Position numbers and translations under genes: made by a program. From Scleroderma bovista (lineage: Eukaryota > Basidiomycota > Agaricomycetes > Boletales > Sclerodermataceae), in the NCBI GenBank assembly GCA_037178675.1, contig JAYMGJ010000119.1, positions 124,001-188,000 of the forward strand: a DNA stretch of 64,000 nucleotides, given 5' to 3'. Below are positions 44,391 to 54,831 of this stretch, piece after piece; within the stretch, counting starts at the first letter, position 1, and every line of letters begins with the position of its first letter. The notes beneath the pieces were generated by a model. It was not told the DNA's origin. It worked only from the letters and a program-made list of their open reading frames with translations, and made no database searches.

Positions 44391-44928
44391 CAGTCGTGGG
44401 CGAGGTGGGGGTGCTACGTTTGCTGGGTGTAGTGGCGCTGGGGCTGGCGGTGCCGGTTGTGCTACAGGCGGTGGTACGTGCTGCACTACAGGTGGCAGTG
44501 GTGCGGTTGTAGGCTGTGGGAGTGTGAGCGCTCGTTGTCGTCGGTTACGTGCGACGATTGTTGATGCCGGTGGGGTCAACGGTAAAAGCTCCGTAAGCTC
44601 CCTGTAGAGCTCGTCGTGGTCTGGGCTGATTGGCGTGGTTCGCCTGCGTGTGGACGCGTACTCCAGCGGTGAGGCTGGAGAGAATTCCGGTGACTGCGGT
44701 TCTGATGGAAACAGATACTCGCTGCCTGTGAGCGGTGATGGGGCGTTCGGCGGTGTTGACGACTGTGAGGGCAGGAAGCGACCTCTTGCGTCTCGCTGCA
44801 GGTTTCTACGAGACAGGTTGATAGTGGTGCTGTGGTGGTTTGGAACGGTGGGATTGGACTCAGCTGGGTGTCTTTATTTTTTCTGGCACGTGTGGGTCGT
44901 GCCGTGTCCTCGTGCTTGCGGTGCGATA

Positions 44929-45000
44929 CGATGAACGGTGCAGTGAGCGGTACAGTGAACGGTGTGGTGAGCGGTGCAGTGAACAGTGCGGTGAGCGGTG
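44929..45000 (+). repeat. Six 12-bp tandem repeats in the retrotransposon leader
   Basis: Units follow the pattern [C/T][A/G][A/G]TGA[A/G]C[A/G]GT[G/A], for example CGATGAACGGTG, CAGTGAGCGGTA and CAGTGAACGGTG. They lie in the untranslated leader between the primer site and the gag-pol frame. Confidence 0.7.
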
Positions 45001-45026
45001 CGGTGTGTCTAGTGTCGGGCTTAGGT

Positions 45027-45049
45027 CGAGCCCACTCTCATTACCACGA
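45027..45049 (-). other. Possible primer binding site of gypsy element
   Basis: Three bases inside the 5' LTR the element strand reads TGGTAATGAGAGTGGG. It begins with TGG, complementary to a tRNA CCA end. The primer tRNA cannot be assigned by eye. Confidence 0.4.
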
Positions 45050-45189
45050 TGGGATAGTGCGATGTGTCGTCGTCGTCGTCGTCGTCGTAGTGATGCTCTA
45101 CATGTCCGTCTGTGCTCGTGCTCTACCGCTGCTGACTAAGCCTGTCACCTGACTGCTCCTCCGCCCCTACCCTGGGCCTCCCTACTACA
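45050..45189 (-). repeat. 5' LTR of gypsy element
   Basis: 140 bp, identical to 38935-39074. In element orientation it starts TGTAGTAGGGAGG and ends ACTATCCCA. Confidence 0.93.
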
Positions 45190-45449
45190 ACGTTTATATA
45201 TACTAACACCTAAATACTTAGCAGACGCTTGCTGTCAGCTATTCTATATACCACCGCCGTGGAATCATAATTGCTTAAAGACGTTCTGTGTGCTGTGTCC
45301 CATGCTCAGTAATGATTCGAGTACTAACATTTCAACAGTCCTACATAGTCTACATCAGTGCGAGGCTACTGTACATGCGATGCAATGGATCCTGGTTCCT
45401 ATTGATCAAAGATACCGTTTAAAACAAACCGATTTACCTAGTAGTACTA

Positions 45450-48400
45450 CTACATTGCCTTCTCGAGTATCCGATATATCTGCCGAGGTTAATGTCAGCG
45501 TGCAGCTACATCCGATCATCAATGCTTCGAGAACTCACCTTGACCCGTCCACTCTTGAGGTCCTCCAGCCTATAGCTCACATTCTCCACAGTCTGCGTGG
45601 CTCTCGGCATTAGCCCACCGTTCGCCTTGCGTGCGAGTCTTCGAAATAGACTCACCTGTTGGCCAACGTGTTGGTTAGCTTGCCATACCCTCACCTTCAT
45701 CTTTTTCGGCTCGAACTCGCTCACAACCCCTACCAACGCACCGCTCTCCCCAGCGCCAGTAGTTTGGCTGTACGTATGCAGCGCTTTGTACCCTTTCAGC
45801 TTCGCATCCCAGAACGCAATCACGTCCCCTGGCATTATGTCCACGACGCGGCGCTGCACCGTCGTGCCCGTCTGTGCGTATATGACATATCCCCATTCTT
45901 CCGGATCTGAGCTCCTTAGAGCGCCAGGCACCTGCGCAAGCACGGCGCGCACGAACCCTACGTAAGACCCGTCCCCGACGAGCGTGCGCTTGCTCTTCTC
46001 AAATAGCTCTGAAGCAGCCTGGGCAACTTGCGCGCCGACCTTTCCCCATACTGTCATCAATTCCTCAATGCTTAGCACTTGTTCCTGGTCGATGCTGGAT
46101 GTGCTGTGTCTGCTCGGGGCAGGTGTAGCCTGCGTGGAGGGCGCGATCGACAGGATATTTGGTAGCACAGGGGCTTGGGGAGGCGGTGGAGGCGGAGCAG
46201 CATGGACGGCCGTCGAGTCATCCGACCATCCAGACGATGCGACGTCGCTATCCGCGATGAACTCTGCACCTTGTGGAATCGAGGGCAGCTCCCACTGAGC
46301 GCTGAACGCAAGATCCTCGGGTGGGTCAATCGCGGAGGGCGGGGGTGGGGGTGGAAGTGGAATGGAAGGCGGAGGAGCACGCGTCGGTCTGCGTGGTGGT
46401 GGAGCGGGAGTTTCCTCAGGTTCTGGATCGACTTCAACCATCACGTATTCTGACTGGGGGCGGAAGCCGTTATCAAAGGAGATTCCTTCTTGTGATGTCC
46501 GTGCACGCGATGGCGCTACCGGGGTTCCTGCAGTGCTGGAATAGTCCGCAGAAGAATTTCTTGAACTCACTGACGCAGCAGTTCCACTAGCGCGACGGGC
46601 CAGTAAGGACCCGGGAAGGGCTGGAACGGGTGGCCGCCCAGGAGGGGACCGAGGAGGCGGGGTAGGCAACGCGTCCAGGGGTTTCGACGTTGCAACTGGA
46701 TGACGAGGGGGTGGCAACGGTGGAGCCTGTTCCTCGTCTTCCTCCGAACGCACATCCGCATCCGAATAATGCACCTCTTCAATCTCACTCTCCTCCGCCT
46801 CCACTTTCACGCCATCATCAGACAACACACGGCTACCTCCCAAGTCCTGCTTCTCCGGCTCGGGTTCCACAGGAGGCGGTAGCTTCCGCGAGGGCGGACC
46901 ACGTTGGGAGGCTGGAGCAGGAACGGGCAGCGCCACATCTTCGCTCTCGCTGTCCTCTTGCTTCGAAACAAGTCTCCGTGCCGAGGCGGGAGCCATACCA
47001 ACAGGTACAGAAGTGGGCAGCATGCCGAAACGCGTACCTCCCATCCCAGCCAGCTTCGCTGCAATCCGCTCCTTGCGCGCCGCCTCGTCTTCTTCGTTAT
47101 CCTTGTGTGTGATCTCTGTTTCAGCATCATCTGGAGGAATCGAGGTTGGAGGTGGCACGGGTGGCATCGGGGGACGAGCAAGGTGGTGCATAGATGGAGG
47201 CGCGCCGAAGCGGATGCCGCCAAGTCGGGCCATGCGCTCAGCGATGGTCCTGCGGCGCGTAGATTCGTCGTCTTCTGGTTCTTGCACTCCAGTTTGTTGC
47301 TCTTCAAGCGCAGACACTGTGATCCCATATGTCCGTCTCAGCTGACAATATAGTACAAGGTGGGAGGTGACATACCATCACCACCCATTTGTCCAGGCTC
47401 CTGCAGCATCGGCAGCACAGTGAGGATCGGAGGCGAAGTAGGCCTGCGAGTCGGGCGTGGCGGAGAGGTCTGCACAGACGGGGATGTGGACGCGATCGGG
47501 GCCCCTACTGGTGGCTCAGTCACTCCAAGACTCGTACGTCTTGGGGGCGGAAGTATAGAACGCTGAGCATGGCCACGTGCATCCCCTTCTGTTGCATCAG
47601 AGGCTAGTACAGCAACACAGCGAGGGTAAGCACAATATCATGCAGCATACCATCCGATGTACGTACCACTCCTCATAGGGGGCGGGGGGATGGGGCGTGG
47701 GGGAATGTCTGGCGACGCCGCCCGCTCATCCTCATCGTCTTTGAGAGTCTGCAAGACTTTCTTTGGCAGTGGCGACGAAAGCAGCGCGGGATTGGAGCCA
47801 ACCACAACAGGAGGCGGAGGTATCGGTCGAGAAGGATGCGGCAGGGCTATGTCGTCGTCGTCATCTTGGCTGGCAGGAGTGACGTCCTCGTTGCCATCGA
47901 GAGCCGCTTGCATGGTAGCACCAGCATTTGTGTCCGTGTACATTCCGACTTTCATTTCGACGTCCGTGGCCAACACACTCGGTGGTTCGGTGCCACCCTT
48001 CCTACTGCACACAGAGGTTCGCTCGATAGGGATGTCTGATCTGTTCTCTTGATGGAGAAATTGCGACGGGCCAGTGTCAACAGCATCGACATCGAGGGAT
48101 GGAGACACAGCGCGCTCCAGCTCCCCATCATCGTCAACCCCTGTGTTATGATAGAGTACTCTGCGCGTGACTTCAGCTTCCGTCGACAACGTAGGTTCAT
48201 GTGCTCGTTCAAGATCAGTTTCATGTTCGTCTGTAACCATACATGATTAATATCCGTAAGACTAGCAGATGTACAAGGTAGATTAAGATTCACCATCGCG
48301 TTCGACAGGCGCTGGTTGCACTGTTCCGTGTTCGTATTCCTCTTGTTCTCCGACCTCTAACTCCACTTTTGTCTCTTCGACATCTACCTCGGGGGTACTG

Positions 48401-50177
48401 TGAACGTGTTGATCTTCTGTTTCTTCGACAATGGGAGGAACCGTGATTGTAGCAGGGATATTTTCCGCAACTTGCTCAGTGTCCGCGTCGACCGGTTCTT
48501 CAACGCAGGCGCGAGGCGAAACTGAGAAGGAAGGGTCCAACGGATTGAACGCGCCCATCGTCGCGAGTTTGTCCGCAACACGCTTGCAACGAGTAGCTTC
48601 GTCTTCCTCTGGCTCAGGTTCAGATTCCGGTTGTTGCTCCTGCTGGTCTTGCTCTGGCTCAGTATCCAGCACGGCACCGTGATGCTCGTCTTCGGCCGTC
48701 TCATACATCGATGACCCCTTGATTGAGACTTCGCCCTTCTTTTGCAGGGGGTCCAAATCTTCCTCCATGCTTTCTGGCTCATTGATAAGCCCCGTAGGCT
48801 GTTTTACTAACACGGCTTCTTCATCGACCTCGTCCTGCTGCACTGGAGCCACGTGTGTATCGCCCGACACGTCCATAGATTTGCTGATCTCGGTATAGAC
48901 GTCATCTGAGACAAACATCTCATCTGGCAGGGTGACAGTAGGCTCTTCGGAAGGCGGAAATTTGGGAGTCTCTGACACCGCGCCATCTGAGGACGGGAGC
49001 GCAACATCGGCCATCTCTGAGTCTAGTTGTGCAGGGACTGGAACAGGAGCAGGTGGATCAGGGAGGGGACCAGACGGTGGCGATTTGTAGGTCTTCCTGC
49101 GTGGAGGTGCTGCGCGACGGGGGCCTGCAGGGACAGGCATCGATGTGGGCGCACGAGAGGAGGAAGCAGATGCAATGCTTGCTTGATCAGCGTCTTTGGA
49201 CTCGAGAGATGATTCTAGGAATTGGTCAAATTAGTCCTGTATGATACCATGAAGTTCATGGAGATTATACACACCAGGTTCTGCTGTGATCTCATCCTTG
49301 ATCGAAGCAGAGCCGAGCGAACCACGGCGAGGTGGTTCATCTGCAACTAGACGATCATTGACTGTGAGCGGGGCTGTAGTGCCAAAAGACCAAGAATGCG
49401 AATACCTTGTGATGGCTGCAGAGTCTCCTGTTCCTGAGTCCAGCTCTTTTCTTGCACGGGTTCAGGGGCAGGGGGAGGTGAAGAAGCAGGAGCGAGTACA
49501 GACGATCTGCGCATCGCAGGCTTGGGAGCGATGACAGGAGGTGCCATTCCGATCCTGGCTCCCCCAAGCCGAGCCATGCGAGCAGCAATTGCGGCCCTAC
49601 GCTGCCTCTCCTCTTCTTCGGGCTCAGGACTACCTCGATCTCCCTCTGTCGCTGCAGCATCCGCCTCCCCTTCGTCTGCCTTGCTTAGCATATCAGACGA
49701 AGGGCTCGCCATGCGCTTGGGAGGGGGCGATGGCGATGCAGCACGACCAGCCACACCGTCATTGATGGGAGGGGGTGATGCTCGAGGCGGCTTCCACTTG
49801 GGTTTCTCGATGACTGGTTTGGGGGATACAGAAAGCGCTGGAGAAGGGTCACCAAACGCGCCTTTTCCCTGGAGGGCTGCCATGCGTTCCTTGAGCGTTC
49901 CACCACGACTGATACTCTCCTTCGCGTCCGAGGCAGACATCCCCCCACTGCCGCCACTACCACTATTACCACTACTACTGATGATCTTGGAAGACAGATC
50001 AGGCGAGGAGGAAGGGGAGGGTGGTCGAGGTTTCCACTGGATGTTACCTGGCTTTGGACGGGGAACGGGTGCACCTGGAGTAGGGCCTGGGGTAGCCCCA
50101 CCCTTGTTCTCGAATGCTGCGATCCTGTCGCGCAGCGAACCAGGCTTGGGCTTGGTTGGGGGTGATTGATCAGACAT
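45450..50177 (-). CDS. BBC1: Actin-patch protein BBC1/MTI1-like
   Basis: BBC1 binds type-I myosin at endocytic actin patches and restrains actin assembly. The start at 50177 reads MSDQSPPTKPKPGSLRDR and IAAFENKGG. A very long Pro/Ser/Glu-rich middle region spans several exons (introns near 49400, 49240, 48290, 47640 and 47350). The C-terminal ~200 residues form the conserved BBC1 domain: GKVGAQVAQAASELFEKSKR, SYVGFVRAVLAQVPGAL, WGYVIYAQTG, VDIMPGDVIAFWDAKLKGYK, VGVVSEFEPKKMKVRVWQ and SYRLEDLKSGRVK. The final exon, 45450-45479, adds a short tail ending KAM. Total length is roughly 1.4-1.5 thousand residues. No N-terminal SH3 domain is visible, unlike yeast Bbc1. A short motif is repeated four times along the linker (see findings). 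Confidence 0.85.
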
Positions 50178-50516
50178 TGTTGGAATCCTGAGTGCGTTTG
50201 GTGGAGAGTTGAGGAGTGGGTTGCTACAGCGTAGTCGTTGGTTGGGCAGTCCAGCAACTCATGTATGTCATGTGTTCTTCCATGCCTTAAGCTTGTGTTT
50301 CTCACGAGTTCTCATCTTCTCCCGATCGAATGACTCGCAGACTCATCGGTTGGCATAGTCGCCACAGACGTAGTAAAGGTGAAAGTTTGATCAATCCTTG
50401 AATAGATCAAATAGATCAATTGAGCATCACTATAGTCGTAGCCTATCAGCAGACCGGATCTGCACAGTGCAATTGGAGTCTGGATACCAAACTGTCTTGC
50501 TAGACAAGGTAAAGAA

Positions 50517-50750
50517 TCAGTCCTTCAGGTAGTGAGTCGCCTCGGACCTGTCAATCTGCACTTCTTCACGTTCCATCACAATCCAACGAGCGATCAGCCT
50601 ATACAGCTCTCCTTGGGTTGATCGAACATGTTTCGCGTTCCGAAATTCATCACGGCAGATGATACACGCCACTTCGTGTCCGCTTTCAGAGCAATCTGCT
50701 GGACAGTCGAGACCTTGGTTCAAGTCTGACATGGCCGCCGACTTAGTCAC
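50517..50750 (-). CDS. Small hypothetical ORF
   Basis: A 77-codon frame with ATGs at 50750 and 50732. It contains CPADC, CIICRDEF and a charged C-terminal helix (ELYRLIARWIVMEREEV). The Cys pairs could bind a metal, but the order matches no family I know. Support is weak. Confidence 0.25.
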   Translation of the reverse strand: MTKSAAMSDLNQGLDCPADCSESGHEVACIICRDEFRNAKHVRSTQGELYRLIARWIVMEREEVQIDRSEATHYLKD

Positions 50751-51025
50751 AACTCACGCCTCGAGGACAAACTCAACTTGGACTCAACACGTACCTGCAT
50801 CAGAACCTGTTCGAACGATCACAGCGATTCATCTGGAGGACATTACTGTAAAAAAAAAACGCGGACAGTCGACAAGCACTTGGCATCGCCATTATCACAA
50901 TACATCGCAACTAAACTCCTTTTTTCGACAGGAAGCTTTATGACGGTTCAAGAGCTCTCAAACATCAAACTTGGAACTCCCCTCGCAGCTTCTTCTTTTG
51001 CAAGTAATTGAATCCAACAAGAGGA

Positions 51026-51265
51026 TCACTGAAGATATGACGAGTAAATCTTAGGCTCGACATGGTGCAGACACTGACTTACTACTACACAGACATTGCT
51101 AACGCAATGTCCATAACAGCATGGGTTGAGGGCACAGCTGCCATGAATAGGTTGACAGTCTCTTTGTGCAACAGAGTTGAGGCCCCTTTCGGCGTTTGGG
51201 CTGACAGCAGCACCGTGGCCGAGGACGGCAAGGGATGCAAGAAGAGAAAGCACTATGAGACGCAT
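51026..51265 (-). CDS. Small secreted cysteine-rich peptide, knottin-like
   Basis: The product starts with a clear signal peptide (MRLIVLSLLASLAVLGHGAA), a propeptide-like stretch (VSPNAERGLNSVAQR) and a six-Cys core with spacing C-x6-C-x4-CC-x3-C-x4-C. That is the pattern of inhibitor-cystine-knot peptides. A 54-nt GTAAGT...CAG intron (51029-51082) ends exactly before a TGA. The intron is a multiple of three and shares that stop, so the spliced product is 61 aa and the unspliced 79 aa. Knottin-like proteins in fungi can be inhibitors, effectors or signals, and nothing here says which. The fold is inferred from Cys spacing only. Confidence 0.62.
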   Translation of the reverse strand: MRLIVLSLLASLAVLGHGAAVSPNAERGLNSVAQRDCQPIHGSCALNPCCYGHCVSNVCVVVSQCLHHVEPKIYSSYLQ

Positions 51266-52066
51266 GGATCAAGTTTTCAGAGGTTGGTATGTTGGAAGTG
51301 GTTGATCACTCCAGCCCATCTTATACCTCTCGGTCGTTTTTTTTCTGGCCTATTGACCCTCCGCACGGCAAAGCCGTACAGGCTCAATGAATGCTCACCA
51401 AAAAGAAAAGCGACGGGCATCTGGCTCCTTCAGTAATTTCGTCCTGTTTCCACGGCGTCACACACGATCGCGGATTTGGTGATCACCGTGATCTCAGGGT
51501 GAATGTCTCCTGTGACAGGCGACTCGTCTGGTGGGCAGCAGGCTCCTAGAGGGTGCCTAAGAACCACAATTGTCCGGGATCAACGGATATTACCTTTGTA
51601 CGCATCGGACGGAAGTGCATCACGGTTCGGTACCGTTTCCGTAGGAGCTGCTATTTAACCCACGAAGGATGATATTTCGTAAGGAGCTGGTCTCTGGTAC
51701 ACTTACTGGCGTATTCCATCACATGCTTCCCGTATCCCCAGAATTCAAGTTACCGACATCACGATGGTCGTTGGTATGGACAAACCTCTTCGGTGCTCAC
51801 GTGTCATTGGTCTAAGGTAGAAGAGGAAGATGGCATGTAATGTCTTGCTGTAACTCCTGGTAAGCTCAGTGGTATATTTGGAAGCAAAATTTCTCAGGTA
51901 ACATGTCCGCGAAGGAGACAATCCAAAGTTGTGTTCCGTGAATAACATCGGCACGGACATTGTGGTACCCCTAGTCTCGCTGCGCGACCGATCATGTAGC
52001 TCGTTCCGCCACCAAGTCTGTTTTTAATCTGACATCAATTCACACACTGACATAGGACATACGGAA
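51266..52066. other. Intergenic, no gene seen
   Basis: Only short overlapping ORFs. No domain or splice-linked frame was recognised. Confidence 0.4.
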
Positions 52067-52570
52067 CAGTGTTAACGACACGACACGACCATCTACCAGT
52101 CATTGGACGGCGACATCAACAACTATCGCCACGACGCCGTCGACGCCAGCCACCACCACCGGCGCGGGGATGTCAACACCAGCCGCCCGCATCACCCTAC
52201 GCATCAGCCAATGGAGACGACAACGACAACTACCACTACGCCGTAACCAGCGACTCTCACCACCGACAACGTCGACAACGATCCTCCACCAACGTCAACA
52301 ACCCCACCGCAACAAACAACCATTACCATCGCGACAGCCAACGGGCGAAGACGATAACTTCCACCACACGGCGTTGACGCCAGCAACGACTACGAGATGA
52401 CGGCGACCACCAATACCACCATCGACACCGCAGACAGACGAAGACGATAACTACCACCACCATGACGTTGACGCCAGCAACGACTACGACCGAGGTCCGC
52501 GATGATGGTGACGCAGTCACACAGCAGCCAGAGGTGCAGACGACGACGACGACGACGACAAAGGATTTAG
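52067..52570. repeat. Second triplet-rich low-complexity block
   Basis: About 500 bp of imperfect CAC, AAC, GAC and ACG triplets, ending in a GAC run at about 52540-52560. Its composition is that of the 27240-28080 block read from the other strand. No gene is called on it. Confidence 0.7.
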
Positions 52571-53110
52571 AGTAGGTATATTTATCATGTACACTACAAT
52601 GATACAGCATACAGCGAAACCTGGGTATTACCCGTTGCGGGTACGGGTCGGTATGAGTTAGTGATTGAGTACCTGCGGGTTTACCAGGAACGATTGTCTT
52701 CCATCGAATCTTTGGTCTGCCTTGGGGAGACTAGGTTTACCCGTGCAGTTCTCGAAGCTGCATTAAAGTTGGTGTCACCACAAAACAAAAACTAAGGGCA
52801 CAACAAGCCTTGACCCCAACCTTTTACTTGCACTTTTCTTCACTTGATTCGTCAACTTTTCAGCACTCGGCGGTTGGCTTGTTGAAGCACATCCAAACGA
52901 TTCTACATAAGAAAGGTATTTTAGTACGTCGTATCTGACTTACATAAGCCAGCGGGTTCAGTGCACGTGTCGCACAGAATGCATCTGTGCATGAGATGCA
53001 ATTCAACAAGGCTGACTTCACTGAGGTCAGACTGACAAGCACTCATGAGGGGTCTACAGTGCTACAATGGTGGAGAGACCTCCCAGTGTTGAAGGAAAAA
53101 GTAGGCGACC
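52571..53110. other. Intergenic, no gene seen
   Basis: Short ORFs only, overlapping on both strands. The last bases are the 3' flank of the secreted-protein gene that ends at 53111. Confidence 0.35.
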
Positions 53111-54424
53111 TCATTGTTTCTCTGGCCCCTGGTATACCTCAAACATACCAGACACAGTCCCATTAACCGTACTCCCTCCAAACGGAGCAAGCGTTGTCCC
53201 ATTCAACGTGTAGTACGTCGTCTTCCCCCCACCCAGGTCAGTAAACTCCCCAAGGACACTTCCCGTGGTCAGGTTAAACGCGTACGAGACATTGTTCGTC
53301 GCAGAACAACCAGGCAACGTCGCATTGATTGTCTTTCCGCTTGTGGAAAGGTGATAGAGATTCGTATCATCCGTCACGGCATATGTTACGGATGTCGTTT
53401 CGAATATGTTTGTCGAGCCTGGGACCGGGATGGCACGTCCGAGGTATGCCGCCTCATGCACTGTAAATTTTTCGTCAAGTGGTAACCTATCTGTGGATAG
53501 ACGTATTCTATGCTCACCTGTACCATTTGCCTCGTCTATTTGGAAGAAGATATGAGTGTCATAGAATGCCCTGCTATATCCCCACGCGACTGCAGCAGTA
53601 TACCCGCTGATGTACGGAGGCAAAGCTTTCTGGGAGAACGTGTGCTTTAACACGGTGAGACCATCAAGAGTTATATTCTGCTGGTCTGGTGTCGCGAGGT
53701 ATCCAGAACTGAAAAGATATCAACATTTGGACTTGCCGACAAAGGAGCCTCCCTTACGAGTGTCCACGAGGAATAGGGACAGACCCAAATACAGCAGGAT
53801 CGTCAACGCCGCTGAGTCGTCCATTGTAGTGCCCGACGTTCGGATGAAACGTATCTAGCATCGCCCTGCACAAAACGGATCACACACTATTGCCCCAACG
53901 CTCCGCCGCGCTTCAACTTACTGGTATGTATTCAACGCCAGCGAATACCCATCGACGCACAGAGTCACGTTGTACCATAGAGCAGCAGCATCCCACTGAA
54001 TGGTATTATCTCCGATGGAGATCACCTTCACATCACCGTCCTTGTAGGTGAGTGGCCCAGTCACCGTCGTCCGTACATCCGTTCCATTGACATCCAGGAT
54101 AACCACATCGATATTCCCAATAACAGGCGCCGAATCGCATTGACTCTGGTCGCCTTGGGACCACCTCAAGATGATGGGGAACGTTCCGTGCATGAAGAAG
54201 TCCCATAGCTCCCAGCCTGCGCTTGACAAGGGTTCGATCTGAGGAAGGGTATCCGCACTGTTTGTTGCGGTCACGTTGGATGCGGAGAAGGAACCTGAGC
54301 AGTTATACAGGTTAGTAGTTTGGGCAAGACCATAATCGGCTCCGGGCTGGAAGCCCAGTACGGTTAAAGGTAGGCTGGCTGCGGCGATGACAGCAGACAC
54401 CCGGAAGAGCCGTTTGGAGTGCAT
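53111..54424 (-). CDS. Secreted glycoprotein of unknown function, paralogue 1
   Basis: Four exons, 53922-54424, 53758-53865, 53518-53708 and 53111-53460, give 383 aa. A signal peptide is visible (MHSKRLFRVSAVIAAASLPL), then FQPGADYGLAQTTNLYNCSG, WELWDFFMHGTFPIILRW, IDVVILDVNGTDVRTTVTG, LDTFHPNVGHYNGRLS, YISGYTAAVAWGYSRAFYD and DLGGGKTTYYTLNGTT. There are many N-glycosylation sequons and mostly beta-type segments. Two beta-rich halves recall CrtC/lipocalin-like enzymes, but this is a loose resemblance and I assign no function. A TATAAAA box lies at 54464-54470. Its tandem neighbour at 54832-56148 is a close paralogue. Confidence 0.7.
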
Positions 54425-54831
54425 TGGAAGGAGACGGAAAGTCGATCATCATTGTTGGTCTAGTTTTATACCGAGTGCGAAGGCGCATGATAGCGCTGTT
54501 TAGCCGGTCGGGGGCCGTACAATCACCATCGGGCTTAGTTAGTCACTGCCTCGGGTGACGCTCCAGAAACAACACTAGGTGACTTCACCAGCTCGATGGT
54601 GACTGGAACGGGGACAAATTACACAAACAACCGCGCATTACAAGAACTTTAAACTTGAGTCGCGGACTCGGAGACTACATCGTGCCCAATATTTACATGT
54701 ATGGTGAGTATTGGGCTTGTCTGGGTGTCATTTGCATCCGTCTCTCATGCTGCAAGGTAAGTGACATTCGTATCAATGCCCCGGAACTGGGAGATGTCAA
54801 TTGTATAGCCTAATAAATGGCCCAAAACACA

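Larger units (their letters stand above)
38935..45189 (-). mobile_element. Complete Ty3/gypsy LTR retrotransposon with 140-bp LTRs
   Basis: The 6,255-bp element is bounded by two identical 140-bp LTRs (TG...CA in the plus-strand reading). ACGT flanks both sides (38931-38934 and 45190-45193), a likely target duplication of 4-5 bp. A polypurine tract lies beside the left (3') LTR and a long gag-pol frame occupies the inside. Identical LTRs and an open coding frame indicate recent insertion. It landed between the lysine-rich hypothetical gene and BBC1 and damaged neither. Confidence 0.93.

Noticed and set aside
44870..45050. gag-pol start placed upstream of 44390
   Set aside because: The frame is open to about 44870 but contains no ATG before 44390, so an earlier start would need a non-AUG codon or splicing that I cannot show.
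49522..50169. 215-codon plus-strand ORF
   Set aside because: It is antisense to the first BBC1 exon, rich in Gly/Pro/Ser only because BBC1 is.
50370..50430. GATCAA short repeats as a regulatory array
   Set aside because: Only a few imperfect copies in AT-rich sequence, compatible with chance.
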